64,000 nt of DNA from positions 556,193-620,192 of the forward strand of contig DFBJ01000009.1 of the NCBI GenBank assembly GCA_002366565.1, written 5' to 3'. Position numbers and translations under genes: made by a program. Origin of the DNA: Bacteriovoracaceae bacterium UBA3083. Lineage in GTDB: Bacteria > Bdellovibrionota > Bacteriovoracia > Bacteriovoracales > Bacteriovoracaceae. Of this stretch, positions 52,353 through 61,645 are shown piece by piece; the first letter of the stretch is position 1; each line of letters begins with the position of its first letter. The notes beneath the pieces are model-generated. The model was not told the origin of the DNA and did no database searches. It worked only from the letters and a program-made list of their open reading frames with translations.

Positions 52353-53379
52353 CTACATTTCCTCTCATCAGAGATCTGTAGGCCTGGTAATCTAAATTTG
52401 TTAGTGCTCTAGCAATCTTTTTCAATTCAACTTCATTTTGTATTGTCGCACTAATTTTGAATTGATCAATTTCAAGATTTTTAGAAAGAGTTGTTTTTAC
52501 TCTGGCTTCATGCAGAGGGGAGAGTACTTGGTCTAATTGAGACTGAAGTTTAGAATTGAAAGGAGTGAGTATCTCTCTGAGCTTCTCAAGTAGAATACTT
52601 GTTCTCTGTTTAGGTAAAATATCTAGAGTTATAATTTTATCTACTTCTACTAATTTTAAAATATCTTCTTCAGAATCATACTTAGTTAAAAGTTGTGTCA
52701 TTAATGTTGAGTAACTTCTGTATTGAGAAATTGTAAAGTACAGATCCTTATACTCTTCAATAACAAATTTACTTTCAACGATAGGTTGATCGATAATATT
52801 CAAGTACTCTTTATATAGTTTATCGCTATAGTATTCGGCCTTATCTTTAATCACTTCACAAATAGAGGCTTTTGACTCTTCTTTATATGGCTCATCAGAT
52901 ATTAACTTAAAGGCCCTAAAGTCTAGTGAGAAGTTACTAGAAGCTTTGGCTATGGCCCATAACTCTCTATCTACAATATTAGCAAAGGGACTTAGCTTGG
53001 AGGCCTTCTCTTTATCTAGGGCCCTACTTGAACTTGTAATACAATCTAGCTTTGATTTTGAAGAAGCGGTAAATGACTTAAACTCGACCACTTCATTTAT
53101 GATTGCGTAGCATGTTCTAACTTCGACAATAGAGTCTATCTCTGATTGATCATCTAATGCGCCAGCTACTCCAAAATTATAAACTACTGAGATATCTTCA
53201 AATTTAGAAAGTGTCGCAATAGTGCATTCTAGAGCATTAAAAATTCCTTCACCACTTATAATGAGATAGGAGTCAGCATTTTTATATATAGGATAGCTCT
53301 TAGATTCTAGTGATCTATAATTTGCTTGTTTTAAGAATGTCTGTGCTTCTGCTCTGTGAGCAAAGACAAGTAAACGCAT
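52345..53379 (-). CDS. nucleosidase/phosphorylase-fold protein with extra helical domain
   Basis: A 344-aa protein. Residues 1 to about 185 resemble the MTA/SAH nucleosidase or futalosine hydrolase fold: VYNFGVAGALD, VDRELWAIAKA, and FRAFKLISDEP contain the expected Glu/Asp ends. The usual Asp of the catalytic SDxA loop is present in ISDEP. A C-terminal helical region of about 150 residues (EEYKDLYFTISQYRSYSTLM...) is not part of that family. It is co-translated with the SPL-like radical SAM gene, so they probably act on one pathway. Confidence 0.75.
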   Translation of the reverse strand: MRLLVFAHRAEAQTFLKQANYRSLESKSYPIYKNADSYLIISGEGIFNALECTIATLSKFEDISVVYNFGVAGALDDQSEIDSIVEVRTCYAIINEVVEFKSFTASSKSKLDCITSSSRALDKEKASKLSPFANIVDRELWAIAKASSNFSLDFRAFKLISDEPYKEESKASICEVIKDKAEYYSDKLYKEYLNIIDQPIVESKFVIEEYKDLYFTISQYRSYSTLMTQLLTKYDSEEDILKLVEVDKIITLDILPKQRTSILLEKLREILTPFNSKLQSQLDQVLSPLHEARVKTTLSKNLEIDQFKISATIQNEVELKKIARALTNLDYQAYRSLMRGNVDV

Positions 53380-53472
53380 TTTATACCTTGATTTTGATTA
53401 AGGGCGACTTTATAGTGGGCCTTGTATTTTGTCTAGCGTATGAGTAATGCTTTTAGAGGTGAGAATCTGCTT

Positions 53473-54411
53473 ATGTCACGTATTTTAAAGAGTTTAGGTG
53501 GTATCCCTATCGGTTTTGGTGGAGCTTCAATCAGTGGAGAAGGCGCTGGCTATGGATTTGGTGATATTTCTGAAGATGAGGCCTGTAGGCTATTGAGATA
53601 TACATTTGATAGAGGAGTTCGACTCTATGATACCGCTCCAATATATGGTTTTGGCGAGTCTGAAGTTCGTATCGGTAAGGCCTTCAAAGATATTCGAGAA
53701 AAAGTCTTTATAGTGTCTAAGTCAGGAGTATCTTGGCATGAGTCAAAGAGGGTCAATATGACTAATGACCCTAAAGAGACACAGAAGATGCTAGAAGACT
53801 CACTCAGAAGGCTAAACTCTGATTATATAGATCACTATATGATTCATTGGCCGGATAATAGAGTAGATATTAGAAAGACAATGGAAGTTCTTGCTAAGGC
53901 AAAACTACAAGGAAGGATTAAGTCCATTGGACTTTGTAACACAAACCAAGATGAATTTATTAAAGCCTCCGAAGTTGATGAAGTCATGTCTCTTCAATCA
54001 GAGCTCAATATTTTTTCAAGAGATTCTTTAAGTACAGTACTACCAATCGCTAAAGAGAATGACCTTAGCTTCATGAGCTGGGGTACTTTAGATAAGGGGA
54101 TTCTTACAGGTAGAGTAAACGCTAAAAGAACCTTTGATAAGAGTGACTGTAGATCGTGGGCTCCATGGTGGAAGAGTATTGATAAGGAAGACAGATATAA
54201 GAAGGTTGAAGTTATCAATAAAGTAATTTCCAAATTTGATTTATCTCCAATTTCATTGGCACTTGGTTTTAATCTTTCTCATGAGAATGTTGATATGGTC
54301 CTTTGTGGCGGAAGAAATGAGCAGCAGTGGGATGGACTCATAGACTCTCTTTCAAATTTGCCTACAGATGAACAATTACAAAAAGTTATAAAGTCTATTG
54401 ATGAAAATTAG
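53473..54411 (+). CDS. aldo/keto reductase
   Basis: A 312-aa NAD(P)H-dependent reductase of the TIM-barrel AKR fold. DTAPIYGFGESEVRIGKAF holds the catalytic Asp/Tyr pair, SKSGVSWHE the Lys strand, DYIDHYMIHWPD the His, and the late VLCGGRNEQQ the cofactor loop. The ATG at 53473 has AGGTGAG upstream; the earlier ATG at 53440 has no site. The substrate cannot be read. It overlaps a glycosyltransferase gene by 11 bases, so sugar metabolism is possible. Confidence 0.9.
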   Translation: MSRILKSLGGIPIGFGGASISGEGAGYGFGDISEDEACRLLRYTFDRGVRLYDTAPIYGFGESEVRIGKAFKDIREKVFIVSKSGVSWHESKRVNMTNDPKETQKMLEDSLRRLNSDYIDHYMIHWPDNRVDIRKTMEVLAKAKLQGRIKSIGLCNTNQDEFIKASEVDEVMSLQSELNIFSRDSLSTVLPIAKENDLSFMSWGTLDKGILTGRVNAKRTFDKSDCRSWAPWWKSIDKEDRYKKVEVINKVISKFDLSPISLALGFNLSHENVDMVLCGGRNEQQWDGLIDSLSNLPTDEQLQKVIKSIDEN

Positions 54412-55231
54412 TGTCATAATTCCTACTTATAATAGATCAAATCTTTTAAAGAGATCTATCTCCTCAGTTCTTGTTCAGACGTATACGGATCTAGAAGTTA
54501 TTGTTGTTGATGATGGCTCTACTGATAACTCAAAAGATATTGTTAATGAATACCTTCATGACTCTAGAGTTAGATATGTATATCAAGAGAACTCTGGTGT
54601 GAGTAGTGCAAGAAACCTTGGAGTTTCAGTATCTAGCTCTGAATGGATCAGTTTTTTAGACTCTGATGATGAATGGCTATCTAATAAGTTAGAAGAGCAA
54701 GTCAAACTACTTAAAGAGAAGTCATACCTTCGCTTTGTTCACTGTGAAGAGAATTGGATTAGAAATGGTAAGAAGGTAAATAAGCCAAAGCAGTATAAGA
54801 AATATGGAGGAGAAATCTTTCTAAAGTGTTTACCTCTCTGTGCAATTGCTCCTTCTGCTGTATTAATGGAAAAAAGCTTATTTAATGAGATGAAAGGATT
54901 TTCTACTGATTATGTTGTTTGTGAAGATTATGAACTTTGGCTTAAAGTAACCTCTAAGTACGAAGTGGGACTTGTTGAAGATGCTCTTGTAAATAAGTAT
55001 GGTGGGCATGAAGATCAATTAAGCACGAAGTATTTTGCAATGGATCTTTTTAGAGTAAGAGCTCTTGCTAATATTTTAGAGGTACGAGAGCTATCTATTG
55101 AACAAGTCTCTCATGTAAAAGAAGTAGGCCTTAAGAAATGTGATATCTTAATCAAAGGCTATGAAAAGCATAAGAACTTTAATGATTACGAAGAAGTGAA
55201 GAGCTTACAACTTCGATTTAGATCTCAGTAG
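54401..55231 (+). CDS. glycosyltransferase family 2
   Basis: A 276-aa GT2 enzyme of the GT-A fold. ISVIIPTYNRSNLLKRSISS and LEVIVVDDGSTDNSKD are the nucleotide-sugar loop, and SFLDSDDEWL is the DxD metal site; CEDYELWLKV holds the catalytic region. It likely adds a sugar to an envelope polymer. Start ATG at 54401; a TTG lies immediately before it. It overlaps the AKR gene and ends in overlap with the convergent 55.2 kb gene. Confidence 0.93.
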   Translation: MKISVIIPTYNRSNLLKRSISSVLVQTYTDLEVIVVDDGSTDNSKDIVNEYLHDSRVRYVYQENSGVSSARNLGVSVSSSEWISFLDSDDEWLSNKLEEQVKLLKEKSYLRFVHCEENWIRNGKKVNKPKQYKKYGGEIFLKCLPLCAIAPSAVLMEKSLFNEMKGFSTDYVVCEDYELWLKVTSKYEVGLVEDALVNKYGGHEDQLSTKYFAMDLFRVRALANILEVRELSIEQVSHVKEVGLKKCDILIKGYEKHKNFNDYEEVKSLQLRFRSQ

Positions 55232-56032
55232 TCCATCTTTTTTAAAGTTTTCACCATTTCTAAGAAAGAGTACTCCTCTTACTTCATCATCGTAGAACTT
55301 ATTCTTTGTGTTTATTACAATAAATCTATCTTTCGATACTCTTGCTGTAACTAGGTTTGGATAATTAGGGTTCTTTAAGAAGTTTAGAGGCATGCCGTCT
55401 ACCATTATAGCATCTTCACTTTTTCCGAGTACAAGATAGTCTATCTTTGATGTTCCTCTGTAGGTCTTATTAACAAGCTTAAATAGATTTTCTATTTCTA
55501 TTTGAAAGTTTGGTCCTTGATTATTGTGACCAATGAATCGATGTGTTCCATTTAGTGTCTCAAAGGCCTTATCTCTTTCAAGAATAGGAGAAGTGTCTTT
55601 TAGATATTCTTTAAAATTTAGTCTCTCTAAGCTTTTAAAGTTTTTTACAGGTGGCATCAGTCTTTCTTCTTCAAGGATTTCTGTCTCTGTGTTTACTTCT
55701 ACTTCTTTCTTTTTCTCTATAGACTTTTCTTGTGGAAGGTAGACTATCTTTTCAACTACTTTTTCGACAACTTTTCCTTCTTTAGCTTCAATTGATTCTT
55801 GGATTTTTGTCGTAATCTTGTCTTCTACATCTCTTAGGTCTATCGCAAAGTAAGCAAAGAGTAGTTGAAAGATTCTACCATTTGCTTCTTCTGCACTAAT
55901 ATTAGTATCAAAAAGAGCACTGATTTCTTCGTTGAATTGTATCTTCTTATTCACAATGTTGTGATTAAAGGTAAAGTAACTTACCCCAATTCCAAAAATA
56001 AAAAATGATAGTGGCAGAAATATTTTTTTCAT
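55205..56032 (-). CDS. anchored protein of unknown function
   Basis: A 275-aa protein with an N-terminal membrane segment (LPLSFFIFGIGVSYFTF), a Lys/Glu-rich coiled-coil-like linker (KVVEKVVEKIVYLPQEK, IEKKKEVEV) and a C-terminal soluble beta-rich domain (TSKIDYLVLGKSEDAIMVDG, TARVSKDRFIVIN). No family recognised. Its start shares a base with the stop of the saccharopine-dehydrogenase-like gene (TAATG), so they are coupled. Confidence 0.55.
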   Translation of the reverse strand: MKKIFLPLSFFIFGIGVSYFTFNHNIVNKKIQFNEEISALFDTNISAEEANGRIFQLLFAYFAIDLRDVEDKITTKIQESIEAKEGKVVEKVVEKIVYLPQEKSIEKKKEVEVNTETEILEEERLMPPVKNFKSLERLNFKEYLKDTSPILERDKAFETLNGTHRFIGHNNQGPNFQIEIENLFKLVNKTYRGTSKIDYLVLGKSEDAIMVDGMPLNFLKNPNYPNLVTARVSKDRFIVINTKNKFYDDEVRGVLFLRNGENFKKDGLLRSKSKL

Positions 56033-57150
56033 TACATTAGTATTTTTTCTATAGCGTTATTCTCTTCTAGAGTGATTTCATCAGGAGAAAGGTCATAGGA
56101 CTTTCTATAGAAAACCTCAAGTGCTCTTTCCCACGGAGAGTTTTCAATCTTGTTATCTAAAAAATCTACTAGATGAGGGAAGAGTTGAGAACAAAAGTCT
56201 TCGCTACTTTCCCTTGGAAGTAGTGATGGCAAGTGGTCTATTGCTGTAAGATATAAGTTATCTTGAATCTTTATTGATGGCTCATCCATCGTAGTACAAC
56301 TTTCATAAATTGGAAGTGGATTGCATGGTCCATTCGGATCACAACCAACGTCACTAATAACTGTTAAGTTTCTTTCTTTTTTAAGACTTTCTAGATCTAA
56401 GAATGGGGAGCGAGGCTCTTTAATAAGTGCACAGTTAATCAATATATCAAATCCCAGGATATCATCGATAGGGTGATTGGCCAGGGTATCTTTCGTTCCC
56501 CACATTGTAGGCTCAATCCCTAGTGATCTAAGAAATTTCACGGCACCTTTTCCTGAACGCCCCTTTGCTCCTATAACAAGAACTCTTGGTCTACTGATAA
56601 TTTTGTTCAGTCTTTCTTCAATATCGTCAATCATAGCTATTTGACTCTTATATGGAAGTAGAGGTGCATTGCTATTATAGTTTAATCCAAGTTGAGTATG
56701 CGTCCAGAGATCAATTGCTAGAGCAGCTCCAGCAAACCCTGCCCAGACTCCAAAAGCTGCAACTCTATTCTTATTATCGTCTGTTAAATACTCTAGATCG
56801 TAGAGAAGACCATCTCCCTTGATAAATCTTGAGAGAGTTCTTTCATAACCATGTTGATTTTTAAAAACATGAGCAAAGTGAATGTGTCTATGTGAGAGTG
56901 AGAACTCTTTATCTTCAAGTTCTTTAAGTCCTATAATAATTGCATTTAAGGGAGCACTAATCCACGAGTTTGACTCTACGAGTTTACAGCCAACAGATTC
57001 ATATTCTGAATCTTCAAAAATACGGACAGAGGATCTTTCTACAACCACATCGTGACCAAGCTCTAAAAGTTTTTTACAAGCTTCTGGAGTTAAGCATGAT
57101 CTTTGTTCAAAAGGTTTAGTCTCGTGTCTTAGCCATATTAATCTTTGCAT
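56032..57150 (-). CDS. saccharopine dehydrogenase-like enzyme (LYS1 type)
   Basis: A 372-aa enzyme of the alanine dehydrogenase/LYS1 fold. LRHETKPFEQRSCLTPEACKKL holds the substrate-site Lys-Arg-E region, HIHFAHVFKNQ the conserved His, and RVLVIGAKGRSGKGAVKFLRSLGI the NAD-binding Rossmann loop. DVGCDPNGPCNPLP and DHLPSLLPRESSEDF fit the yeast-type NAD+ L-lysine-forming saccharopine dehydrogenase. In lysine metabolism it would interconvert saccharopine with lysine and 2-oxoglutarate. No other lysine gene is nearby. Confidence 0.85.
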   Translation of the reverse strand: MQRLIWLRHETKPFEQRSCLTPEACKKLLELGHDVVVERSSVRIFEDSEYESVGCKLVESNSWISAPLNAIIIGLKELEDKEFSLSHRHIHFAHVFKNQHGYERTLSRFIKGDGLLYDLEYLTDDNKNRVAAFGVWAGFAGAALAIDLWTHTQLGLNYNSNAPLLPYKSQIAMIDDIEERLNKIISRPRVLVIGAKGRSGKGAVKFLRSLGIEPTMWGTKDTLANHPIDDILGFDILINCALIKEPRSPFLDLESLKKERNLTVISDVGCDPNGPCNPLPIYESCTTMDEPSIKIQDNLYLTAIDHLPSLLPRESSEDFCSQLFPHLVDFLDNKIENSPWERALEVFYRKSYDLSPDEITLEENNAIEKILM

Positions 57151-57266
57151 TGATTCCTCATATTAAGATTGCCGAAGTAAGTCAAAATAAAACATGTTTT
57201 AACACTTTTGGCTACAATTTTGGAATAAATTCAATAGATTGTTAAGGTAAGTGCTTGAATTATTGG

Positions 57267-58322
57267 TTAAAAGTTGAGACCTAAGTTGAATGAATGGACA
57301 GTAGGGACCCATATATCCTTTTGAGGATTAATATAGGCCATCTTCAATTTGTAGTTAAAATAAAAATGTCCCATCTTAAACTCAGGTATAAAAGTAAGAA
57401 ATTGATTACTTAGACTTATTGAACTACTGAAAGGTAACTCTTGAAACTTAAGTCTTGTTCCGAGATACAGCCCATCAAAGAAAGAGTACTTCTTTCTCAT
57501 ATGTGCTCCGGCAAATGGTTCAAGCCAAACCCTTTTTACTTCTCCCTTCCACTGATGAAAGAAATGGAAGAGGGGAGCATTATCATAAGAATAGTCTGCT
57601 TTTGAATTAGTTGTTAAAAGTTTCGCCTCAAGTACTTCGGCCTTCCAGAGTCTCTTTTGATTTTCTCTTTTCCAAATGAAGTCCATTGAGTACGTTTTAT
57701 TAGATTCACTTAAGTCTGAGAAATTAAATATCTTTGAGCTTTCAGCAAGTTCAGTCTTTGTCTTTGTAATATCTGTATCTGATCGACCAAGTTTATAGAG
57801 GTTAAGTTTTATGTAGGTATCTCTGTGACCTGATTTTGTAATTATTGTACTTACACCTAACTTCGTCTCTTTTTTTATATAGACACTTACCGAAGGATCA
57901 AAGCTACTTGTTTGATTATAAATGGTAAATAAAGTTCCAAGATTTAAGTTATAGAATATAGCCGGAGTAAGTCTGTACTTATAAAGGTTAAAGCTTGGAA
58001 GCGGTATTGCTAATGTTGCGTCAACATCAACATATCTCTCAGAGTTCATATTCTTATTAAGAATCTCTAGGATATTTAATTCTTTTTCTGTCTGAGTAGC
58101 ACCCGACTCATCACCTTTATTCTTAATATCAGCTACTAGGTCCTTTACTCCTGAACTAATTTGCAGGTCAATATCAAAATATTGCCCGTATCTGTCATTT
58201 GTTAAGGCCTTATTGACAATAGTCATGTCTCTTAAGAATGTATATCTCTTAAGGTTATTTCTAAGTCCTGCAGCATTTACACTGTTGGCCAAAAGTACTA
58301 GTAGTATGATAATTTTTTTCAT
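57267..58322 (-). CDS. outer-membrane beta-barrel-like secreted protein
   Basis: A 351-aa protein with signal peptide MKKIIILLVLLANSVNAA. The body is a series of amphipathic beta strands (RLTPAIFYNLNLGTLFTIYNQ, GHFYFNYKLKMAYINP) and ends with HSFNLGLNF, a C-terminal Phe typical of OM barrels. No family recognised. Separate transcript; the gap to the next gene is small. Possibly a channel or autotransporter-like barrel. Confidence 0.6.
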   Translation of the reverse strand: MKKIIILLVLLANSVNAAGLRNNLKRYTFLRDMTIVNKALTNDRYGQYFDIDLQISSGVKDLVADIKNKGDESGATQTEKELNILEILNKNMNSERYVDVDATLAIPLPSFNLYKYRLTPAIFYNLNLGTLFTIYNQTSSFDPSVSVYIKKETKLGVSTIITKSGHRDTYIKLNLYKLGRSDTDITKTKTELAESSKIFNFSDLSESNKTYSMDFIWKRENQKRLWKAEVLEAKLLTTNSKADYSYDNAPLFHFFHQWKGEVKRVWLEPFAGAHMRKKYSFFDGLYLGTRLKFQELPFSSSISLSNQFLTFIPEFKMGHFYFNYKLKMAYINPQKDIWVPTVHSFNLGLNF

Positions 58323-58361
58323 TAAATTATTATAAACACAAATAAGTCAAAAAGTAGAAAA

Positions 58362-59330
58362 ATGATTATCTATAATAAAGATTTCGATTTAAGTTTGAAT
58401 GAATACGGAATAGAAGTTCCAATTTTAGACGATCGTTCTAGAAGGTGCTTTGAAGAGTTACAAAAGTTAGACTCTTCACTTAGTGAGATTAGTCTAGATG
58501 AATTAGATGAAATATCTAAAGAAGATCTATTAAGAGTTCATACAGAAGAATTTATAAATGAACTTTTATCTAATAAAGAAAAGAAAATCACTGATTGCTA
58601 TGAACTTGTAGATGAACAAGGAAATTACCGTAGGTATAATCCTGAGAACGCCATACATCCACTATCTCTACTCGTTGATAAGTTTCTCCTACAAACTCAA
58701 GGGACATACTTCACTCTAAAAAAAGCATTTGAGACAAAGTTTGCTTTTGGACTATGTGGAGGAATGCACCATGCAATGAGTGATAGGTCTAGGGGATTTT
58801 GTCTTATAAATGATATTGTTATAAGTGCTAGAAAATTTCAGCACGATATAAAACCCGTGAATATCTCTGTGGTTGATATTGATGCTCACAAGGGCTGTGG
58901 TACATCAGAACTAACAGAGCATGACCAATCCATAGAGACATTAAGTATTCATATGAAAAGTGGTTGGCCTCTATCTGCAGATTGCGGTGAAGGTCCATGG
59001 AGAATTCCTTCAAATATTGATATCGAAATTGATACCGATGAGGAGGATCAATACCTTTTAAAGTTAGAAGAAGGACTTAAAAAACTTACGAACTTAGATC
59101 TCGTAATTATAGTCGCTGGAGCGGACCCATACAGTGAAGATGTACTAGAAAGTGCAAATGGGATTCAATTATCTAAAGAGCAAATGTTGGAAAGAGATTT
59201 ATTAGTATATAGATTCTTTAAAGAAAGAAATATTCCCCAAGCCTGGGTTATGGCCGGTGGTTATGGGCCGAAGACTTGGGAAGTTTACTTTCAATTTCTT
59301 AAATTATTTCATGGGGAAGAACACGCTTAA
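58362..59330 (+). CDS. histone-deacetylase-fold deacetylase
   Basis: A 322-aa enzyme of the arginase/HDAC fold. LCGGMHHAMSDRSRGFCLINDIV holds the His dyad, VVDIDAHKGCGT and AGADPYSED hold the zinc-binding Asp/His, and VMAGGYGPK is the late Tyr loop. Relatives remove acetyl groups from polyamines, acetoin-pathway proteins or other small amides, so the substrate is uncertain. Its 3' end overlaps the convergent HAD gene by 32 bases. Confidence 0.93.
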   Translation: MIIYNKDFDLSLNEYGIEVPILDDRSRRCFEELQKLDSSLSEISLDELDEISKEDLLRVHTEEFINELLSNKEKKITDCYELVDEQGNYRRYNPENAIHPLSLLVDKFLLQTQGTYFTLKKAFETKFAFGLCGGMHHAMSDRSRGFCLINDIVISARKFQHDIKPVNISVVDIDAHKGCGTSELTEHDQSIETLSIHMKSGWPLSADCGEGPWRIPSNIDIEIDTDEEDQYLLKLEEGLKKLTNLDLVIIVAGADPYSEDVLESANGIQLSKEQMLERDLLVYRFFKERNIPQAWVMAGGYGPKTWEVYFQFLKLFHGEEHA

Positions 59331-60660
59331 TAGGTCTGAAGTAAGTCCTTGGCGAATGTTCCAGTAAATCAGAAACTCTTCCCATGTAAACACAGGCGTA
59401 TTTTTCAATTTGATCAGCAAAACGACTTTCTTCTTGCCCTGCTCTCATTAGTTCTCCCCAGTGTGGGTTGAAGTATGTTTTATAATCATTAAGTTCTTTT
59501 GCAATACTATGATTGATCTTTTCAATTTTGGCGTATATTTTTCCAATATCGTCTTTATTTACTGCTTCCCCACGGAATTTACTCATCTCAAGCTTATCAA
59601 GTTGTTCTTCAAGAGCTTCTTTTTCTTCCATGAAAGCATCAATCTTCAATTGAGTAGGGTTACTCTTTTGAATAGCAATAATTTCATCTTCTAGAGGTTC
59701 CACTACAAGTGCAGTTCTCCATCCAAAAGTTTTCTTTAAAGTAAGTACATCTCCATAAATGTGATCACCTAAGTAAAGAATTTCGGAGCCTTTTAATCCT
59801 AAGTCTTCTTGAAGTTTTCCAGCATTTCCACCTTGGTATACACCTGGAGTAATAGGTCCTTCATGATTAGTCATTAAAGCTGTTTCAGGGTCAATTCTTA
59901 AGTAGTGATTCTTTACATGGAAAAATCTTGGCTTACTTGAAAGTGTAATTGTAATTTCAAATAAATCTCTCCAGCTCTTATGCTCTTTTAAAAAAGGATC
60001 GATTGTGTACTCTAGAAGGTCTTTACAATAGTAGTACTCTGAGTTTGTAATAATAATTAATTTCTTTCCATATCTCTTATACATTTCAAGTTGCTCAACT
60101 AGCTTCTCATCTTGAATTATATAATCTTGAATATTTTCTTTAACCTTACTTTTAAGTGATCCATCAGAGTGACAAATATCAATGGCCTCTTTTATATGAT
60201 CGGCCAGTAGGTCATATCTAGGAACAACTGATCCTTTTTCTTTTAGATCAACAAGTTGTGCGTAGAGAATTCCATTAGAAACAGAGAATGCAGTATCTAA
60301 AGATTGAAAACTTTCATCACTTAGATCAATAACTCTATTTGAATATGCCTTATTCTGCTCCTCAAATGAAAGAGGTGTTAACCCATGTTGGGCCTTCTTT
60401 ACTTTTCCAAATCTTGAAACATGAAGTAAGTTCCCTCTGAGCTTATCAATAATTAGCCCTTGTTGAACTAATTCAAAATTAAACTCTAGATCTAGAACTT
60501 CCTCAGGGTAACCAAGTACCTTAACTAGATTTTGCTTAACTAGCGAATAGGTAAGTCTTTCAAAGTTTTCTGTATTATAGCGAACTAGTGTGTAGTCCAT
60601 ATCAAAACCAATGGCCTTGATTTTCTTCATATTTAATATTCTATTAACGTAAACGCTCAT
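59299..60660 (-). CDS. HAD-IG family 5'-nucleotidase
   Basis: A 453-aa enzyme of the HAD superfamily, IG 5'-nucleotidase group (cytosolic purine 5'-nucleotidase-like). AIGFDMDYTLVRY is the nucleophile motif DxDxT, LIIITNSEYYY motif II, and LYLGDHIYGDVLTLKK motif IV. Length is normal. It likely removes phosphate from IMP/GMP. The SD (AAAGGAG) is 10 bases before the ATG at 60660 and is paired in a hairpin with the upstream leader. Start could also be the ATG at 60630. Confidence 0.93.
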   Translation of the reverse strand: MSVYVNRILNMKKIKAIGFDMDYTLVRYNTENFERLTYSLVKQNLVKVLGYPEEVLDLEFNFELVQQGLIIDKLRGNLLHVSRFGKVKKAQHGLTPLSFEEQNKAYSNRVIDLSDESFQSLDTAFSVSNGILYAQLVDLKEKGSVVPRYDLLADHIKEAIDICHSDGSLKSKVKENIQDYIIQDEKLVEQLEMYKRYGKKLIIITNSEYYYCKDLLEYTIDPFLKEHKSWRDLFEITITLSSKPRFFHVKNHYLRIDPETALMTNHEGPITPGVYQGGNAGKLQEDLGLKGSEILYLGDHIYGDVLTLKKTFGWRTALVVEPLEDEIIAIQKSNPTQLKIDAFMEEKEALEEQLDKLEMSKFRGEAVNKDDIGKIYAKIEKINHSIAKELNDYKTYFNPHWGELMRAGQEESRFADQIEKYACVYMGRVSDLLEHSPRTYFRPIKRVLPHEII

Positions 60661-60670
60661 TATTTTATGA

Positions 60671-60717
60671 CTCCTTTAGTCAAGACTGTATGCAATCCCT
60701 ATTAGGGAACTAAGGAG
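60671..60717 (-). promoter_or_regulatory. SD-sequestering hairpin in the nucleotidase leader
   Basis: Outer stem CTCCTTTAGT (60671-60680) pairs with ACTAAGGAG (60709-60717) through nine pairs and one bulge; TCCCT/AGGGA (60696-60708) makes an inner hairpin. On the minus strand the 60671-side arm is the SD (AAAGGAG), so the fold hides the SD: a candidate translational switch. Confidence 0.5.
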
Positions 60718-60853
60718 CTTATCAGTAATCTTGAAAGTCAGTCAATATTAAGTACTTTGACTGTAAAATTAGTCACTTTCACTAGACCAATACTCCTATA
60801 GCTTTTAACATAGTTATAATAATTTAATTTGTGACTAATAAAAAGGTGTTCTT

Positions 60854-61645
60854 ATGAGATCTCTATCTAATTTATGTTTGATTCTTATTTTGTCTATAGC
60901 TTCTCAAGTAAGTTTTGCTGAGAGTAGTCAAGAGAAGGGCCTTCGTATCGCAAAAGAAGCAGAAGCTAGAAATAACGGATTCATTGGTGATGAGTCTGAC
61001 CTTGAGATGGTTCTTATTGATGCATATGGTTCAAAAATAGTAAGAAAAATGAAGGGGAGAGTTCTTGAGGTTAAAGATGATGGGGATAAGTCACTCAATA
61101 TCTTTCTTAACCCTAAAGATGTTAAGGGAACGAAGATGCTTACTTGGTCTCATAAAAGTGAAGACGATAACCAGTGGCTATATTTACCATCTCTAAAGCG
61201 AGTAAAGAAAATATCATCTAGAAATAAATCATCATCGTTCATGGGAAGTGAATTTTCGTATGAAGATCTAGGTTCTCAAGAAATTGAAAAGTATAAATTT
61301 AACTTTTTAAAAGATGGAAAATCTGCAAACGGAGAAGATGTATATATTATTGAAAGAATTCCAGTTGATAATAGTGGTTATTCTAAACAAGTTGTTCAAA
61401 TTTCCAAAAAACATTTAAATGCAGTTCATGTTTCATACTACGATAGAAAGGCTGAACTTTTAAAGACTGCTGAAATGAGTGGCTTTACGAAATATACAGT
61501 TAAGGGAAAGGATTTATGGAGAGCTACACTGATCCATATGAAAAATGTTCAAACTAAGAAAGAGTCAATCTTCAAATGGACCAATAGAAAACTTGGTGTA
61601 AATTTTAAGAGTAGCTTATTTACAAAAAGGTCACTTAAGAGATGA
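60854..61645 (+). CDS. LolA-like outer-membrane lipoprotein-sorting protein
   Basis: A 263-aa exported protein (signal peptide LCLILILSIASQVSFAES) of the PF17131 group. NQWLYLPSLKRVKKISSRNKSSSFMGSEFSYEDL is the diagnostic stretch. Such proteins often accompany RND/MMPL exporters and DUF1302-type barrels. ATGA overlap with the next gene indicates co-translation. AAGGTG lies before the ATG. Likely periplasmic lipid or lipoprotein carrier. Confidence 0.9.
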   Translation: MRSLSNLCLILILSIASQVSFAESSQEKGLRIAKEAEARNNGFIGDESDLEMVLIDAYGSKIVRKMKGRVLEVKDDGDKSLNIFLNPKDVKGTKMLTWSHKSEDDNQWLYLPSLKRVKKISSRNKSSSFMGSEFSYEDLGSQEIEKYKFNFLKDGKSANGEDVYIIERIPVDNSGYSKQVVQISKKHLNAVHVSYYDRKAELLKTAEMSGFTKYTVKGKDLWRATLIHMKNVQTKKESIFKWTNRKLGVNFKSSLFTKRSLKR

